A DNA stretch of 39,729 bases from Hyphomicrobiales bacterium (GTDB lineage Bacteria; Pseudomonadota; Alphaproteobacteria; Rhizobiales; Xanthobacteraceae), in contig JAFKKL010000013.1 of NCBI GenBank assembly GCA_017305595.1, positions 1-39,729 of the forward strand. Direction: 5' to 3'. Position numbers and translations under genes: made by a program. Positions within the stretch are counted from its first letter, which is position 1, and every line of letters begins with the position of its first letter. This document shows, piece by piece, positions 18,895 through 28,687 of this stretch. Under the pieces are notes generated by a model, which worked only from the letters and a program-made list of their open reading frames with translations, was not told the origin of the DNA and made no database searches.

Positions 18895-19848
18895 ATGCAA
18901 AGCTCCGAACACGGCACCGCGCGCGGATATGCGAAACAACCCCTGATCCAGATGCTGCGCCCGGAGACTGTCGGCGCACTCGCCAATACCGCGATCACCT
19001 GGCTGAAACCACAGCCCTACATTGGGCAGCCCGATCGCTCGACCGTCCCGCAACCGCTCTCGCTCGGACGGCTGGGCTCGCTCGAAGCAAGACTTGCCGG
19101 AAACAAGCGCGACATCAAACAGGCGCAGAGACTCCGCTACAAGGTGTTTTATAAGGACGGCGACGCGATTGCCGATGCCAGAACCCTGTTGGCGCGCCGC
19201 GACAAGGATGCATACGACAAGATTTGCGACCATCTTCTGGTGATCGATCACGACGCCAAGCCGACGCCAAGCGGAAAGCAGCGGGTAGTCGGAACCTATC
19301 GCCTGCTGCGCCAGGACATCGCCGAGCGCCACGACGGCTTCTACACCGAAAACGAATTCGATATCTCCGGCCTGACCGCACAGCACCGCGACCTGCGTTT
19401 CGTCGAACTCGGACGCTCCTGTGTCTCTCCACCGTATCGCAACAAGCGCACCGTTGAATTGCTGTGGCAAGGCATCTGGAGCTACGTCCGTCAGCATCGG
19501 CTTGATGTCATGATCGGTTGCGCCAGCCTCAACGGCACCGATCCCGACCGGCTGGCGTTGCCGCTGTCGTTCCTGCATCACTTCGCTTCCGCGCCTGAAC
19601 CATGGCGGGCTGGACCGCAGCCGACACGTCGCGTGGAAATGAATCGCATCGCCAAGCATCGCATCGACCACAAGGCCGCGTTGCGCGAGCTGCCGCCGCT
19701 GATCAAAGGCTACTTGCGGCTGGGCGCTTATATCGGCGACGGCGCGGTGATCGATGACCAGTTCGGCACCACCGACGTGCTGATCATCCTACCGGTCTCG
19801 GTGATCAAGGCGCGCTATATCGAACACTTCAGCGCGGACGCGGCGTAG
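18895..19848 (+). CDS. OlsB-like N-acyltransferase (GNAT, Acetyltransf_5 family)
   Basis: Predicted acyl-ACP-dependent N-acyltransferase of the ornithine-lipid (OlsB)/hemolysin-like group. Typical segments are AQRLRYKVFY, ICDHLLVID, VGTYRLLRQDIAE, GFYTENEFDISGL, LRFVELGRSCVSPPYRNKRT and IGCASLNGTDP, followed by the C-terminal LIKGYLRLGAYIGDGAVID. Length is 317 aa. OlsB makes lyso-ornithine lipid, which OlsA then acylates, but no olsA is beside it here, so the exact acceptor is uncertain. ATG 18895 has GAGG six bases upstream; ATG 18889 touches that GAGG and is less likely. It converges with coaA across 9 bases. Confidence 0.82.
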   Translation: MQSSEHGTARGYAKQPLIQMLRPETVGALANTAITWLKPQPYIGQPDRSTVPQPLSLGRLGSLEARLAGNKRDIKQAQRLRYKVFYKDGDAIADARTLLARRDKDAYDKICDHLLVIDHDAKPTPSGKQRVVGTYRLLRQDIAERHDGFYTENEFDISGLTAQHRDLRFVELGRSCVSPPYRNKRTVELLWQGIWSYVRQHRLDVMIGCASLNGTDPDRLALPLSFLHHFASAPEPWRAGPQPTRRVEMNRIAKHRIDHKAALRELPPLIKGYLRLGAYIGDGAVIDDQFGTTDVLIILPVSVIKARYIEHFSADAA

Positions 19849-19857
19849 CGTTCCAGA

Positions 19858-20811
19858 TCACAGACGCCGCAAGGCAACGGTTTCCACGACATGATCAGCG
19901 CCCTTCTTCAGGATCAGCGTCGCGCGCGGCCGTGTCGGAAGGATATTGTCTTCGAGGTTGGCGAGGTTGGTACGTTCCCAGATCGCCAATGCCGTCGCGG
20001 TAGCTTCTTCGTCCGACAACAACGCGTAACGATGAAAATAGGACCGCGGATCGTGGAACGCAGTGTCACGCAGCGCGAGGAAGCGTTTCACGTACCACTT
20101 GCGCAGCACCGGTTCGTCGGCATCGATGTAGACTGAGAAGTCGAAAAAATCCGACACAACCGGCACGGCCTGGCCATCGCGCGGCAGCTTGCCGGTTTGC
20201 AGCACATTGACGCCCTCGACGATCAAAATGTCAGGGCGATCGACCTCGATCCATTCATTGGGAATGATGTCGTAGGTGAGATGCGAATAGACCGGTGCCC
20301 GCACCGGCCGGCGCCCGGCCTTGATGTCGCTGAGGAAGGCGAGCAACTTTTGTAGATCGTAGCTTTCCGGGAAGCCCTTCTTCTGCATGATGCCCTGCCG
20401 TTCAAGCACGGCGTTGGGAAACAGAAAGCCGTCCGTCGTCACCAGATCGACCTTCGGTCGCGGCGACCATCGCGCAAGCAGCGCCTGCAAGACACGCGCG
20501 GTGGTCGACTTGCCGACCGCCACCGAGCCCGCGACGCCGATGATGTAGGGCATCTTGCGATCCTCGATGCCGAGGAATTGCCGCTGCGCCACATAGAGCC
20601 GCTGGGTGGCGTCGACGTAAATCGACAACAACCGTGACAGCGGCAGATAGATCTCCTCGACCTCGTTCAGATCAAGGCGATCGTACATCGAGCGCAGCGC
20701 CGCGATTTCGTCGGCGGCCAGCGTCATCGGCATGTCGTCGCGCAACTTGGCCCACTGATGACGCGTGAAAATCCGGTAAGGGTTGTATTGCTGATCCAGA
20801 CGCATATCCAT
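19858..20811 (-). CDS. coaA: Type I pantothenate kinase
   Basis: Phosphorylates pantothenate, the first committed step of coenzyme A synthesis, and is usually feedback-inhibited by CoA. P-loop kinase with Walker A GSVAVGKS at 95-102 (Lys101). The following [26 protein letters not shown] and [12 protein letters not shown] segments are characteristic of bacterial CoaA. Length is 317 aa, as expected. ATG 20811 has GAAGG about 8 bases upstream; ATG 20805 is a possible alternative. It lies 19 bases downstream of hisE on the same strand, so it is probably the last gene of the his operon. A second CoA gene, coaE, lies 11 kb away. Confidence 0.97.
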   Translation of the reverse strand: MDMRLDQQYNPYRIFTRHQWAKLRDDMPMTLAADEIAALRSMYDRLDLNEVEEIYLPLSRLLSIYVDATQRLYVAQRQFLGIEDRKMPYIIGVAGSVAVGKSTTARVLQALLARWSPRPKVDLVTTDGFLFPNAVLERQGIMQKKGFPESYDLQKLLAFLSDIKAGRRPVRAPVYSHLTYDIIPNEWIEVDRPDILIVEGVNVLQTGKLPRDGQAVPVVSDFFDFSVYIDADEPVLRKWYVKRFLALRDTAFHDPRSYFHRYALLSDEEATATALAIWERTNLANLEDNILPTRPRATLILKKGADHVVETVALRRL

Positions 20812-20830
20812 GGCGCCGCCCTTCCCGTGA

Positions 20831-21154
20831 TCAGTCGCGCTTACGCGCGGCCTTTTCTTCCAGCCCGGACATCGACGTGCGTTGCGCCAGCGCCGCTTCG
20901 ACATCCTCAAGCGACACGCCACGCGATTTCAAAACAACCAGCAGATGAAATAACAGGTCTGCGCTCTCGGCGATCAGATGATCGCGATTGTTCTCGACCG
21001 TCGCGATCACAGTCTCGATCGCTTCCTCGCCGAGTTTCTTCGCGCAATGCTCCGGCCCCTTGTCGAGCAGCTTGCGGGTGTACGACTTCTCGCCGCCAGA
21101 CGTCGCGCGGGCATCGATGACGGCTGCGAGATCGTGAAGGGTGAAACGGGCCAT
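20831..21154 (-). CDS. hisE: Phosphoribosyl-ATP diphosphatase
   Basis: Second step of histidine biosynthesis, PR-ATP to PR-AMP, as a stand-alone HisE (107 aa) not fused to HisI. The MazG-like four-helix core shows [13 protein letters not shown] and [16 protein letters not shown], whose Glu/Asp residues bind magnesium. ATG 21154 has AAAAGG about 8 bases upstream. Members of this operon lie close together: hisF is 57 bases upstream and coaA 19 bases downstream. Confidence 0.96.
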   Translation of the reverse strand: MARFTLHDLAAVIDARATSGGEKSYTRKLLDKGPEHCAKKLGEEAIETVIATVENNRDHLIAESADLLFHLLVVLKSRGVSLEDVEAALAQRTSMSGLEEKAARKRD

Positions 21155-21211
21155 GACTGTGCCTTTTAGCATTTTCGGCAAAAACGCGGGAGCGCAAACT
21201 CCGGCGTTGGT

Positions 21212-21988
21212 TTACGGATCGAGACGCATCGGCAGTCCGGCGCGTACCATGTGCTCCTTGGCCTCGCGGATGGTGAACTCGCCGAAATGGAAGATCGATG
21301 CCGCCAGCACCGCCGTAGCGTGGCCGCTGCGAATGCCCTCGACCAAGTGATCGAGATTGCCGACGCCACCAGAAGCGATTACCGGGACGGGGATACCATC
21401 GGCCACCGCGCGCGTCAGATCGATATCGAAGCCCGAACGGGTGCCGTCGCGGTCCATCGACGTCAGCAGGATTTCGCCCGCGCCGAGCGACACCACTTCC
21501 TGCGCGTACTCGACGGCATCGATGCCGGTCGACTTGCGACCGCCATGGGTGAAAATCTCCCAGCGATCCGACCCGCCGGCCCGCTTGACGCGCTTGGCAT
21601 CGATCGCGACCACGATACATTGATCGCCGAACTTCTCCGCCGCTTCCTTGACGAACTCGCGCCGGCTGACCGCCGCGCTGTTGATCGAGACCTTGTCGGC
21701 GCCTGACTTCAGCAGCGTCCGGATATCATCGACGGTGCGCACCCCGCCGCCGACCGTCACCGGCATGAAGCAGGCTTCCGCCGTGCGCCGGACCACATCC
21801 AGCATGGTGCCGCGATTTTCGTAGGTCGCGGTGATGTCGAGGAAGCACAACTCGTCGGCGCCGGCGGCGTCATAAGCGATGGCCGCTTCCACCGGATCGC
21901 CAGCGTCGCGCAGGTCGACGAAATTCACACCCTTGACGACCCGACCATCCTTGACGTCGAGGCAGGGAATAACGCGCACTTTGAACAT
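21212..21988 (-). CDS. hisF: Imidazole glycerol phosphate synthase subunit HisF
   Basis: Cyclase subunit that uses ammonia from HisH to convert PRFAR to imidazole glycerol phosphate and AICAR. (beta/alpha)8 barrel of 258 aa, with catalytic Asp11 (VIPCLDV) and Asp130 (VVAIDAKR), and phosphate-binding loops GGGVRT and ASGGVGN. AGGAG lies six bases before the ATG. It follows hisA by 9 bases. Confidence 0.98.
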   Translation of the reverse strand: MFKVRVIPCLDVKDGRVVKGVNFVDLRDAGDPVEAAIAYDAAGADELCFLDITATYENRGTMLDVVRRTAEACFMPVTVGGGVRTVDDIRTLLKSGADKVSINSAAVSRREFVKEAAEKFGDQCIVVAIDAKRVKRAGGSDRWEIFTHGGRKSTGIDAVEYAQEVVSLGAGEILLTSMDRDGTRSGFDIDLTRAVADGIPVPVIASGGVGNLDHLVEGIRSGHATAVLAASIFHFGEFTIREAKEHMVRAGLPMRLDP

Positions 21989-21997
21989 CGCGAACTC

Positions 21998-22735
21998 CTA
22001 GGCCGCCCGCGCGCTGCGGATCAGCTCAAGCGCCGCAGCGGGATCGACGCGCCCGTCATACAGCGCGCGGCCGGCAATCGCGCCAGCGAGCTTCTTCGCG
22101 CGCGGCGACAGCATCGCCTTGATGTCTTCGATTGAAGCCAATCCGCCGGAGGCGATCACCGGGATCGAGATGCTGTCCGCCAGCGCAATGGTCGCGTCGA
22201 GATTGAGGCCCTTGAGCAGACCGTCGCGGGCGATGTCGGTGAAAATAATCGCGGCAACGCCGGCATCCTCAAAACGCTGTGCGATTTCCAGTGCGGTGAC
22301 CGTCGAAGTTTCCGCCCAGCCTTCCACTGCGACCTTGCCATCGCGCGCATCGAGTCCCACTGCGACGCGGCCGGGATACTTTTTCGCGGCTTCCTTCACA
22401 AACGCCGGATCGCGTACCGCCGCGGTGCCGATGATGACGCGGGTAATACCTTTCGCGAGCCACGCTTCCACAGTCGCCAGATCGCGAATGCCGCCACCAA
22501 GCTGCACCGGCATCTTGACGACCCCCAGCATCGCCTCGACGGCCTGCGCGTTCATCGGCTTGCCGGCGAAGGCGCCGTCAAGATCAACGACGTGCAGATA
22601 CTCAAAGCCTTGCGTAGCGAAGCTCTGTGCCTGCGCGGCCGGATTAAGATTGAACACGGTGGCGCGCGCCATGTCGCCTTGCTCGAGGCGCACGCACTGA
22701 CCGTTCTTGAGATCGATAGCGGGAAAAAGGATCAC
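21998..22735 (-). CDS. hisA: Phosphoribosylformimino-5-aminoimidazole carboxamide ribotide isomerase HisA
   Basis: Amadori isomerisation of ProFAR to PRFAR in histidine biosynthesis. (beta/alpha)8 barrel with catalytic Asp8 ([12 protein letters not shown]) and Asp129 (VGLDAR), and loops GGGIRD and ASGGLAS. The preferred start is GTG 22735, giving the family-typical [10 protein letters not shown]-terminus, 245 aa, and a 4-base GTGA overlap with the hisH stop. A GTG three codons upstream (22744) is also open but adds atypical residues. The overlap suggests translational coupling to hisH, its pathway neighbour. Confidence 0.97.
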   Translation of the reverse strand: MILFPAIDLKNGQCVRLEQGDMARATVFNLNPAAQAQSFATQGFEYLHVVDLDGAFAGKPMNAQAVEAMLGVVKMPVQLGGGIRDLATVEAWLAKGITRVIIGTAAVRDPAFVKEAAKKYPGRVAVGLDARDGKVAVEGWAETSTVTALEIAQRFEDAGVAAIIFTDIARDGLLKGLNLDATIALADSISIPVIASGGLASIEDIKAMLSPRAKKLAGAIAGRALYDGRVDPAAALELIRSARAA

Positions 22736-23382
22736 GGCTTCCACTTCAGAAAATTGGCAATCAGCGCCAGCCCGAACCGCTGGCTCTTCTCGGGATGGAA
22801 TTGCGTGCCGATGGCGGTGTCCTTGCCCACCATGGCCGTCACCGGTCCGCCGTAATCGGCGCGCGCCAGCACATCGGCTTCGTTCGCCGCGTTGAGATGA
22901 TAGGAATGCACGAAGTAAGCGTGGCGGCCTTTTGGTCCCAGCGGCAAACGCTCCAGCACCGGATGCTCGCGGATGACATCGAGCGTGTTCCAGCCCATGT
23001 GCGGAATTTTAAGGCTCTCATCGCGCGGCGCGATCTTCTCAACGTCGCCGCCGATCCAGTTCAGGCCGTCGGTGGTGACGTTCTCCTTGCCGTGGGTCGC
23101 CATCAACTGCATGCCGACGCAGATGCCGAAGAACGGCCGCGCCTTGAGGCGCACCGCTTCCGTCATGGCTTCGATCATGCCGTCGACGGCATCCAGCCCC
23201 TTGCGGCAATCGGCGAATGCGCCGACGCCGGGCAGCACGATGCGGTCGGCGCGGAATACCGCGTCGGGATCGCGCGTCACGATCACCTTGTCCGGATTTT
23301 CAAGGCTGCGGGCCGCGCGCTCGAACGCTTTCGCCGCCGAGTGCAGGTTGCCCGATCCATAATCGATAATGGCGACGCTCAC
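22732..23382 (-). CDS. hisH: Imidazole glycerol phosphate synthase glutaminase subunit HisH
   Basis: Class I glutamine amidotransferase subunit partnering HisF. The nucleophile is Cys88 ([10 protein letters not shown]), with His196 and Glu198 (GTQFHPEKS). The N-terminal [11 protein letters not shown] and PGVGAF motifs are typical. Length is 216 aa. The start is GTG 23382 with GGGAGG six bases upstream; it overlaps the stop of the upstream DUF2628 gene by GTGA, and its own stop overlaps hisA in the same way. Confidence 0.98.
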   Translation of the reverse strand: MSVAIIDYGSGNLHSAAKAFERAARSLENPDKVIVTRDPDAVFRADRIVLPGVGAFADCRKGLDAVDGMIEAMTEAVRLKARPFFGICVGMQLMATHGKENVTTDGLNWIGGDVEKIAPRDESLKIPHMGWNTLDVIREHPVLERLPLGPKGRHAYFVHSYHLNAANEADVLARADYGGPVTAMVGKDTAIGTQFHPEKSQRFGLALIANFLKWKP

Positions 23383-23909
23383 ACTGAGCCTCCCGGCTGG
23401 GGAAACAACCCGACGATGCTGCCGGGTATCGGCGGCGGCCGCGAAAACGGTTGCCCGGGAATATCGCGGGTCGGCGGTGGTCCGCCACGCTCGATCGACA
23501 TCGGGTCGTCGGTGGAATCGTGATGTCCGCTGGTCCAGCGGTCGAAGAAACGCCGCTCGGCATCCTGTTCGTTAGTCCCGGCGACAACATCGAGTTGCCG
23601 CCACTTGCCGCGCGACAGGGTCCAGCGCCGCAGGCTGGCCGCTTCCAGACCCATCAGCAACGCGATCAACAACAGCACGGACAGGCTGACGCCACCGCTC
23701 ACCCGGAGCACGCCAAGCGACACGCTGACACCGGCCATCACCGCGATGTAGCCGAGCAAGGCCCACCACAGCCGATGATAGAGCAACCAGAATCCGCCGA
23801 AGACGAAGGCCCAGACATGAAAGCCGTCGCGCACGAACACCGCGCGGTCGCCAGCGGCGCGCGAATGCATGTCGCTCGTTCGTGGCGCGTGCACCGTATA
23901 GATACGCAT
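23379..23909 (-). CDS. DUF2628 membrane protein in his operon
   Basis: Small inner-membrane protein (176 aa) of the DUF2628 family, function unknown. After MRIYTVHAP and a charged segment ([20 protein letters not shown]) it has hydrophobic stretches around residues 34-52, 54-70 and 73-89. A basic stretch ([12 protein letters not shown]), an acidic/His-rich part and a Pro-rich tail follow. It sits between hisB and hisH and overlaps hisH by 4 bases, so it is translated as part of the histidine operon. ATG 23912 is directly adjacent; 23909 fits the GGAGG spacing better. In related genomes I recall the same gene in this position, but no link to histidine synthesis is known to me. Confidence 0.88.
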   Translation of the reverse strand: MRIYTVHAPRTSDMHSRAAGDRAVFVRDGFHVWAFVFGGFWLLYHRLWWALLGYIAVMAGVSVSLGVLRVSGGVSLSVLLLIALLMGLEAASLRRWTLSRGKWRQLDVVAGTNEQDAERRFFDRWTSGHHDSTDDPMSIERGGPPPTRDIPGQPFSRPPPIPGSIVGLFPQPGGSV

Positions 23910-23933
23910 CATGTCCCTCCGACGGCCGCGCCG

Positions 23934-24527
23934 TCAGCCGCCAAGCTGGCCTTTGGTGGACGGCACCTCGCCCGCATTGCGGGGATCGATCGCCACCGCG
24001 GCACGTAGCGCCCGCGCCAAGCCCTTGAAGCAAGACTCGGCGATATGGTGGCTGTTCTCACCATATAGGGTCTCGACGTGCAGCGTCACACCGGCGTTGA
24101 TGGCGAAAGCGTTGAACCACTCGCGCACCAGTTCGGTGTCGAATTCGCCGATCTTGTCGCGCGGAAACTCCGCCTTAAACACCAGGAACGGCCGCCCGGA
24201 AATGTCGATCACCACCCGCGTCAACGTCTCATCCAGCGGCATGTGAACGCCGGCATAGCGGGTGATGCCCGCCATGTTGCCGAGCGCCTGCTTGACCGCC
24301 TGGCCGAGCGCGATGCCGACATCCTCCGTGGTGTGGTGGAAATCGATATGGAGGTCGCCCACCGCCTTCACGTTGAGGTCGATGCGGGAATGGCGGGCCA
24401 GCAGATCGAGCATATGGTCGAAAAAGCCGATTCCGGTCGCGATATTGGCCGCGCCAGTGCCATCGAGATTGATTGCCACCTCGATATCGGTTTCCTTCGT
24501 CTTGCGCTTGATCGTGGCCGTCCGCAT
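23934..24527 (-). CDS. hisB: Imidazoleglycerol-phosphate dehydratase
   Basis: Dehydrates imidazole glycerol phosphate to imidazole acetol phosphate. Manganese-binding histidine-rich motifs are visible: [27 protein letters not shown] and [20 protein letters not shown]. Monofunctional form of 197 aa, without the HisB-N phosphatase domain. ATG 24527 has GGAGAG five bases upstream. It is the first gene of the leftward run hisB-DUF2628-hisH-hisA-hisF-hisE-coaA and is divergent from hslV. A 5-bp inverted repeat GGTCA-N5-TGACC (24625-24639) lies in the divergent region. Confidence 0.98.
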   Translation of the reverse strand: MRTATIKRKTKETDIEVAINLDGTGAANIATGIGFFDHMLDLLARHSRIDLNVKAVGDLHIDFHHTTEDVGIALGQAVKQALGNMAGITRYAGVHMPLDETLTRVVIDISGRPFLVFKAEFPRDKIGEFDTELVREWFNAFAINAGVTLHVETLYGENSHHIAESCFKGLARALRAAVAIDPRNAGEVPSTKGQLGG

Positions 24528-24710
24528 AGGGACTCTCCGCACCCTGAACATTTCGAAAACGCGCCCTTTTAACAGGCCGTTGCCGCCTTCGCTACTGCGG
24601 GATGCCGGGTTTCGGCGGTCGATTGGTCATATGGTGACCGGATTCGGCCGATCCACCGCAATTGCAACCCTGCCCGCCAGTCCCTAGATCATGGCCGCGA
24701 AAGGATTCCC

Positions 24711-25283
24711 ATGAACGCACCACATTCGACGTCCGGCGACGGCTCGCCGCAGGTCTGGCACGGCACCACCATCGTCACTGTCCGCAAGGGCGGCAAGGTG
24801 GTGGTCGGCGGCGACGGACAGGTCTCGATCGGCCAGACCGTCATCAAATCCAACGCGAAAAAGGTCCGCAAGCTCGGCAAGGGCGACGTGATCGGCGGCT
24901 TCGCCGGCGCCACCGCCGACGCCTTCACGCTGTTCGAGCGGCTGGAGGCCAAGCTGGAGCAATATCCCGGTCAACTCACCCGCGCGGCGGTCGAACTGGC
25001 CAAGGACTGGCGCACCGACCGCTACCTGCGCCGGCTGGAGGCGATGATGATCGTTGCCGACAAGGAGGTCTCGCTGGTGCTGACCGGTACCGGCGACGTG
25101 CTCGAGCCGGAAGGCGGCGTGATGGCGATCGGCTCCGGCGGCAACTATGCGCTGGCGGCCGCCCGCGCGTTGATCGACAGCGACAAGGACGCCGAGACCA
25201 TCGTGCGCCGTTCGCTCGATATCGCCGCGGACATTTGCGTCTACACCAATCGCAATGTGACCCTCGAAACCCTGACAGCCTGA
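24711..25283 (+). CDS. hslV: ATP-dependent protease proteolytic subunit HslV (ClpQ)
   Basis: Threonine protease chamber of HslUV. The catalytic N-terminal threonine aligns with Thr19 in [14 protein letters not shown], so an 18-residue propeptide must be removed; in E. coli only the initiator Met precedes the Thr. Other family segments are [23 protein letters not shown] and [14 protein letters not shown]. Length is 190 aa. AAAGGA is close upstream of the ATG, and no start codon lies directly before Thr19. It is followed by hslU after 4 bases and is divergent from the his operon. Confidence 0.97.
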   Translation: MNAPHSTSGDGSPQVWHGTTIVTVRKGGKVVVGGDGQVSIGQTVIKSNAKKVRKLGKGDVIGGFAGATADAFTLFERLEAKLEQYPGQLTRAAVELAKDWRTDRYLRRLEAMMIVADKEVSLVLTGTGDVLEPEGGVMAIGSGGNYALAAARALIDSDKDAETIVRRSLDIAADICVYTNRNVTLETLTA

Positions 25284-25287
25284 ACGC

Positions 25288-26589
25288 ATGACCGACTTCT
25301 CTCCCCGCGAAATCGTTTCCGAACTCGACCGCTTCATCGTCGGCCAGAACGACGCCAAGCGCGCCGTCGCCATCGCGCTGCGTAACCGCTGGCGGCGCAT
25401 TCAGCTCACCGGCTCCTTGCGTGAAGAGGTGCTGCCGAAGAACATCCTGATGATCGGCCCCACCGGCGTCGGCAAGACCGAGATTGCGCGACGGCTAGCG
25501 AAGCTCGCGGGTGCGCCGTTCCTGAAAGTCGAAGCTACGAAATTCACCGAAGTGGGCTATGTCGGCCGCGACGTCGAGCAGATCATCCGCGACTTGATCG
25601 AGGTCGGCATCGCGCAGACCCGCGAGCGCAAGCGCAAGGACGTGCAGGCGCGCGCCCAGGTCGCGGCCGAGGACCGCGTCCTCGACGCGCTTGTCGGCGG
25701 CAACGCCAGCGCCGCGACACGGGATTCGTTCCGCCGCAAGCTGCGGGCCGGCGAACTCAACGACAAGGAAATCGAGATCGAGGTGCAGTCGATCGGCGGC
25801 ACGCCGATGTTCGAGATTCCGGGGCTACCCGGTGCGCAGATGGGCGCGATCTCGATCGGTGACATTTTCGGCAAGATGGGCGGCCGCACCAAGACGCGGC
25901 GTCTCACCGTAGAAGATTCGCACGAGATCCTCGTCAACGAGGAATCCGACAAGCTGCTCGACAACGACCAGCTTGTGCTGGAAGCCATCAGCACCGTCGA
26001 GAACAACGGCATCGTCTTCCTCGACGAGATCGACAAGATCTGCGTACGCGACGGCGCACGCGCCGGCGACGTCTCGCGCGAAGGCGTGCAGCGTGATCTG
26101 CTGCCGCTGATCGAAGGCACCACCGTCTCCACCAAGCACGGCGCGGTGAAGACCGACCACATCCTGTTCATCGCCTCGGGCGCATTCCACATCGCCAAGC
26201 CGTCGGACCTGTTGCCGGAGTTGCAAGGCCGGTTGCCGATCCGTGTCGAACTGAATGCACTGACGCGTGACGACATGCGCCGCATCCTCACCGAGCCGGA
26301 AGCCTCGCTGATCAAGCAGTATGTCGCGTTGATGCAGACCGAAGGCGTCACGCTGGAATTCGCCGACGATGCCATCGACGCGTTGGCCGATGTCGCCGTC
26401 GCAGTGAATGCCACGGTGGAAAACATCGGCGCGCGGCGTTTGCAGACGGTGATGGAGCGGGTGCTCGACGACATCTCATTCGTCGCACCGGATCGCAACG
26501 GCGAAACCATCCGCATCGATGCCGCCTATGTGCAGAAGCATGTCGGCGATCTGGCGAAGAATTCGGATCTGAGCCGGTTTATTTTGTAG
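25288..26589 (+). CDS. hslU: HslU ATPase (ClpY), unfoldase of HslUV
   Basis: AAA+ unfoldase that feeds substrates to HslV. Walker A GPTGVGKT is at 57-64, the pore loop GYVGRD at 90-95, the I-domain spans about 110-235, and Walker B is IVFLDE at 242-247. Sensor and arginine-finger segments ([22 protein letters not shown]) and the C-terminal SDLSRFIL that docks into HslV are intact. Length is 433 aa. It begins 4 bases after hslV. No clear ribosome binding site of its own is visible, so coupling to hslV is likely. Confidence 0.98.
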   Translation: MTDFSPREIVSELDRFIVGQNDAKRAVAIALRNRWRRIQLTGSLREEVLPKNILMIGPTGVGKTEIARRLAKLAGAPFLKVEATKFTEVGYVGRDVEQIIRDLIEVGIAQTRERKRKDVQARAQVAAEDRVLDALVGGNASAATRDSFRRKLRAGELNDKEIEIEVQSIGGTPMFEIPGLPGAQMGAISIGDIFGKMGGRTKTRRLTVEDSHEILVNEESDKLLDNDQLVLEAISTVENNGIVFLDEIDKICVRDGARAGDVSREGVQRDLLPLIEGTTVSTKHGAVKTDHILFIASGAFHIAKPSDLLPELQGRLPIRVELNALTRDDMRRILTEPEASLIKQYVALMQTEGVTLEFADDAIDALADVAVAVNATVENIGARRLQTVMERVLDDISFVAPDRNGETIRIDAAYVQKHVGDLAKNSDLSRFIL

Positions 26590-26611
26590 TCTTCCCAGCA
26601 AACTTTCCCAT

Positions 26612-26697
26612 CGTCATGGCGCGGGGCTTGTCCCGGCCATCTGTTTACCGACCATGTGATTTCAAGACGTGGATGCCCGCGACAGGCGCGGGCATTG
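26612..26697. repeat. Imperfect palindromic intergenic repeat
   Basis: Two arms, 26615-26641 (ATGGCGCGGGGCTTGTCCCG then GCCAT) and 26665-26695 (ACGTGGATGCCCGCGACAGG then CGCGGGCAT), are imperfect reverse complements and could form a long stem. The core resembles the GGGCTTGTCCCGGCCATCC / ACGTGGATGCCCGG dispersed palindromes I recall from Bradyrhizobium-type genomes. It fills the convergent gap between hslU and the Smr gene. I see only one copy in this window, so its repeat status rests on prior knowledge. Confidence 0.55.
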
Positions 26698-26708
26698 GTA
26701 TTGGTGCC

Positions 26709-27320
26709 TCACCGCGCTCGCCGCACGCGCACATAGAGCGCGCCGGCGCCGCCGTGGCCGATATGCGCTTGCTCAAAGCCGACGACCAGCGTGCGGAACT
26801 CCGGCAACGACAGCCATTCCGGCACTTGCCGGCGCAGCACGCCGCGTTCGGATTCCGGGCCCGTGGTACTCCCCTTGCCAGTGACCACCAGCACGAAGCG
26901 CAGACCGTCACCGCTGGCGTGTTGCAGGAAATGCAGCAGCGCACGATGCGCGCGCGCCTGTGTCATGCCGTGCAGATCGAGCCGCGCATCAATCTCAATC
27001 CTGCCACGCGACAGATGCGTGCGTTCACGCCGGCCAAGCGGCGCTAACGGCGGAGCAGGTGACGGACGATTCACTTTCGCAGGTTGACTCGGTGGTGTGA
27101 CAGATTCGTTTCGCAATCGCTTGGCCGTACTCTGCACCGTCGGCGGCGTCACCTCAGCCGCCGGAGCGGCCTCGATCTTCGTGGCACGCGTTCTCTTGTG
27201 CAGCGGCTTGGCCTGTTTCGCCACGCTTTCCCACAACGCACGTTCTTCCGTGCTCAGCACACGCTTGCGGCGTGGTGGCGGCACGTCGATGAGGATTTCG
27301 TCCGGCGGCCGCCGCTTCAT
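26709..27320 (-). CDS. Smr/MutS2-type domain protein
   Basis: Cytoplasmic protein with a C-terminal Smr domain, a small nuclease-like fold found alone or at the end of MutS2. The diagnostic motifs are ARLDLHGMTQARAHRALLHF and LVVTGKGSTT, followed by LRRQVPEWL. The N-terminal ~105 residues are Pro/Lys/Arg-rich and probably disordered. Length is 203 aa. Its ATG overlaps the mltA stop by 4 bases (ATGA), so it is translationally coupled to mltA. The Tim44-MltA-Smr order is common in Hyphomicrobiales. Confidence 0.93.
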   Translation of the reverse strand: MKRRPPDEILIDVPPPRRKRVLSTEERALWESVAKQAKPLHKRTRATKIEAAPAAEVTPPTVQSTAKRLRNESVTPPSQPAKVNRPSPAPPLAPLGRRERTHLSRGRIEIDARLDLHGMTQARAHRALLHFLQHASGDGLRFVLVVTGKGSTTGPESERGVLRRQVPEWLSLPEFRTLVVGFEQAHIGHGGAGALYVRVRRAR

Positions 27321-28687
27321 CGGTGGCCCCGGCGAGGGTGATTCCGCGAGCGGTGATGTTGCGGCGGGCGTTTCACCGTTGCATCCCGCCTGACCTGCGG
27401 CAGCGGCACGGTGCGTCCGGCGGCGACCGGATCGAGTGCGTTCGGCACCAAAATCGCGAAACGAATGCTGTGACGCAATCGGCCGGCGATTTGCGCGGCC
27501 TCAGCGCCCGCGCCGAAATAGATGTCTGCCCGCGCCGGCCCGACGATGGCGGAGCCGGTATCCTGCGCGATCATCAGATGGTGGAACGGCGTTTGCGCCT
27601 GTGCGGATTCGATCGGCAAAGTGCCGTCGAGAAAGAACGGCGTGCCGTAGACGTGAAGCGCCTTGTCCACCGCGATGGAACGCCGCGGTGTCAGCGGCAC
27701 GCCCTGCGCGCCGACCGCCTCGTCCTTGTCGGACAATCGGACCTCGCGGAAGAACACATAAGATTGGTTCTGCCGCCGCAATTCCTTGGCACCGTCCGGA
27801 TTGGCTGCCATCCATTCCCGAATGCGCTGCATCGACATCTGCTCACGCGGAATGATGTTGCGTTCGATCAGGATGCGGCCGACCGGCGTATAGCGATAGC
27901 CGTTGTGCGCGTCGTAGTTGATGCGGATGGTCGAGCCGTCTTCGAGGCGAACGCGCGCCGAACCTTGAATCTGCGTGAACAGCAGGTCGGTCTCGCTCTT
28001 GAGCCAACAGATTTCGAGGCCGCGCCCGGCAATGGCGCCATCCTCGATGGCGGCGCGATCGTAATACGGCACCAGCTTGCGGCGGCCGATCTTGCGAAAC
28101 ACATCGCCGCCGTTGGGCAGCCCGGTATCGCTCTGCTTGTAGCCGCGCACGAACAGGTTCGACGGACGGCGGTAGACCGGCACGGTATAGACATCGGTCC
28201 GCGTTCGCGATCCATCGATGATGGGTTCGTAGTAGCCGGTGACAAAGCCGGCGTCTTCGCCGAGGCGCGAAATCCAGAGCGGACGAAAATGTCGTTCAAA
28301 AAAACGGCGCGCAGCCTGATCGTTTTCGACGTGCGACGCCTTGGCGGCGGCGCACGGCGCACGCAACGAATCGCCCATCGCCTTGCTGATTTGCAGCGGC
28401 TGACGTGCGGCCAGGATCGCCTTGCAGCTTTTTTGAAATGCCCCGAATGCCGCCAGATGGCCGTCGTCACGCCAACCGGTCAGCGCATCCCACGTCGCAG
28501 GCGTATATTGGCCACCCGGAATCTCGATGGGAAAAACCCGATGCTGCTGATGCTGCTGCTTGGCAGTATGATGGAAACGCCGCGCCTCCGCCGGCAACGA
28601 TAGCGCGCCCAGCAGACCGATCGCGAGCCAAAGCGCCGCGGAGCGCGCGCCGAGCCGGACCGCGCTATTGCGCGCTTCCGGTCCCAA
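27317..28687 (-). CDS. mltA: Membrane-bound lytic murein transglycosylase A (MltA)
   Basis: Cleaves peptidoglycan with formation of 1,6-anhydro-muropeptides. After a signal-like segment (AALWLAIGLLGALSLPAEA) come the MltA domain (GFVTGYYEP, LFTQIQGSARVRLEDG, RINYDAHNGYRYTPVGR) and the 3D domain with the conserved acidic core IAQDTGSAIVGPARADIYFG. A basic, Pro/His-rich tail ends the protein. No lipobox Cys is visible, so it may be periplasmic or signal-anchored. The start is uncertain: TTG 28687 has GGAAG four bases upstream and overlaps the Tim44 gene by 23 bases; no ATG occurs before the signal segment except much further upstream inside that gene. Confidence 0.92.
   Translation of the reverse strand: MGPEARNSAVRLGARSAALWLAIGLLGALSLPAEARRFHHTAKQQHQQHRVFPIEIPGGQYTPATWDALTGWRDDGHLAAFGAFQKSCKAILAARQPLQISKAMGDSLRAPCAAAKASHVENDQAARRFFERHFRPLWISRLGEDAGFVTGYYEPIIDGSRTRTDVYTVPVYRRPSNLFVRGYKQSDTGLPNGGDVFRKIGRRKLVPYYDRAAIEDGAIAGRGLEICWLKSETDLLFTQIQGSARVRLEDGSTIRINYDAHNGYRYTPVGRILIERNIIPREQMSMQRIREWMAANPDGAKELRRQNQSYVFFREVRLSDKDEAVGAQGVPLTPRRSIAVDKALHVYGTPFFLDGTLPIESAQAQTPFHHLMIAQDTGSAIVGPARADIYFGAGAEAAQIAGRLRHSIRFAILVPNALDPVAAGRTVPLPQVRRDATVKRPPQHHRSRNHPRRGHR

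Noticed and set aside
25557-26516. 319-codon minus-strand ORF opposite hslU
   Set aside because: Ser/Arg-rich shadow of hslU.
27323-28603. 426-codon plus-strand ORF opposite mltA
   Set aside because: Shadow of mltA; no recognisable motifs.
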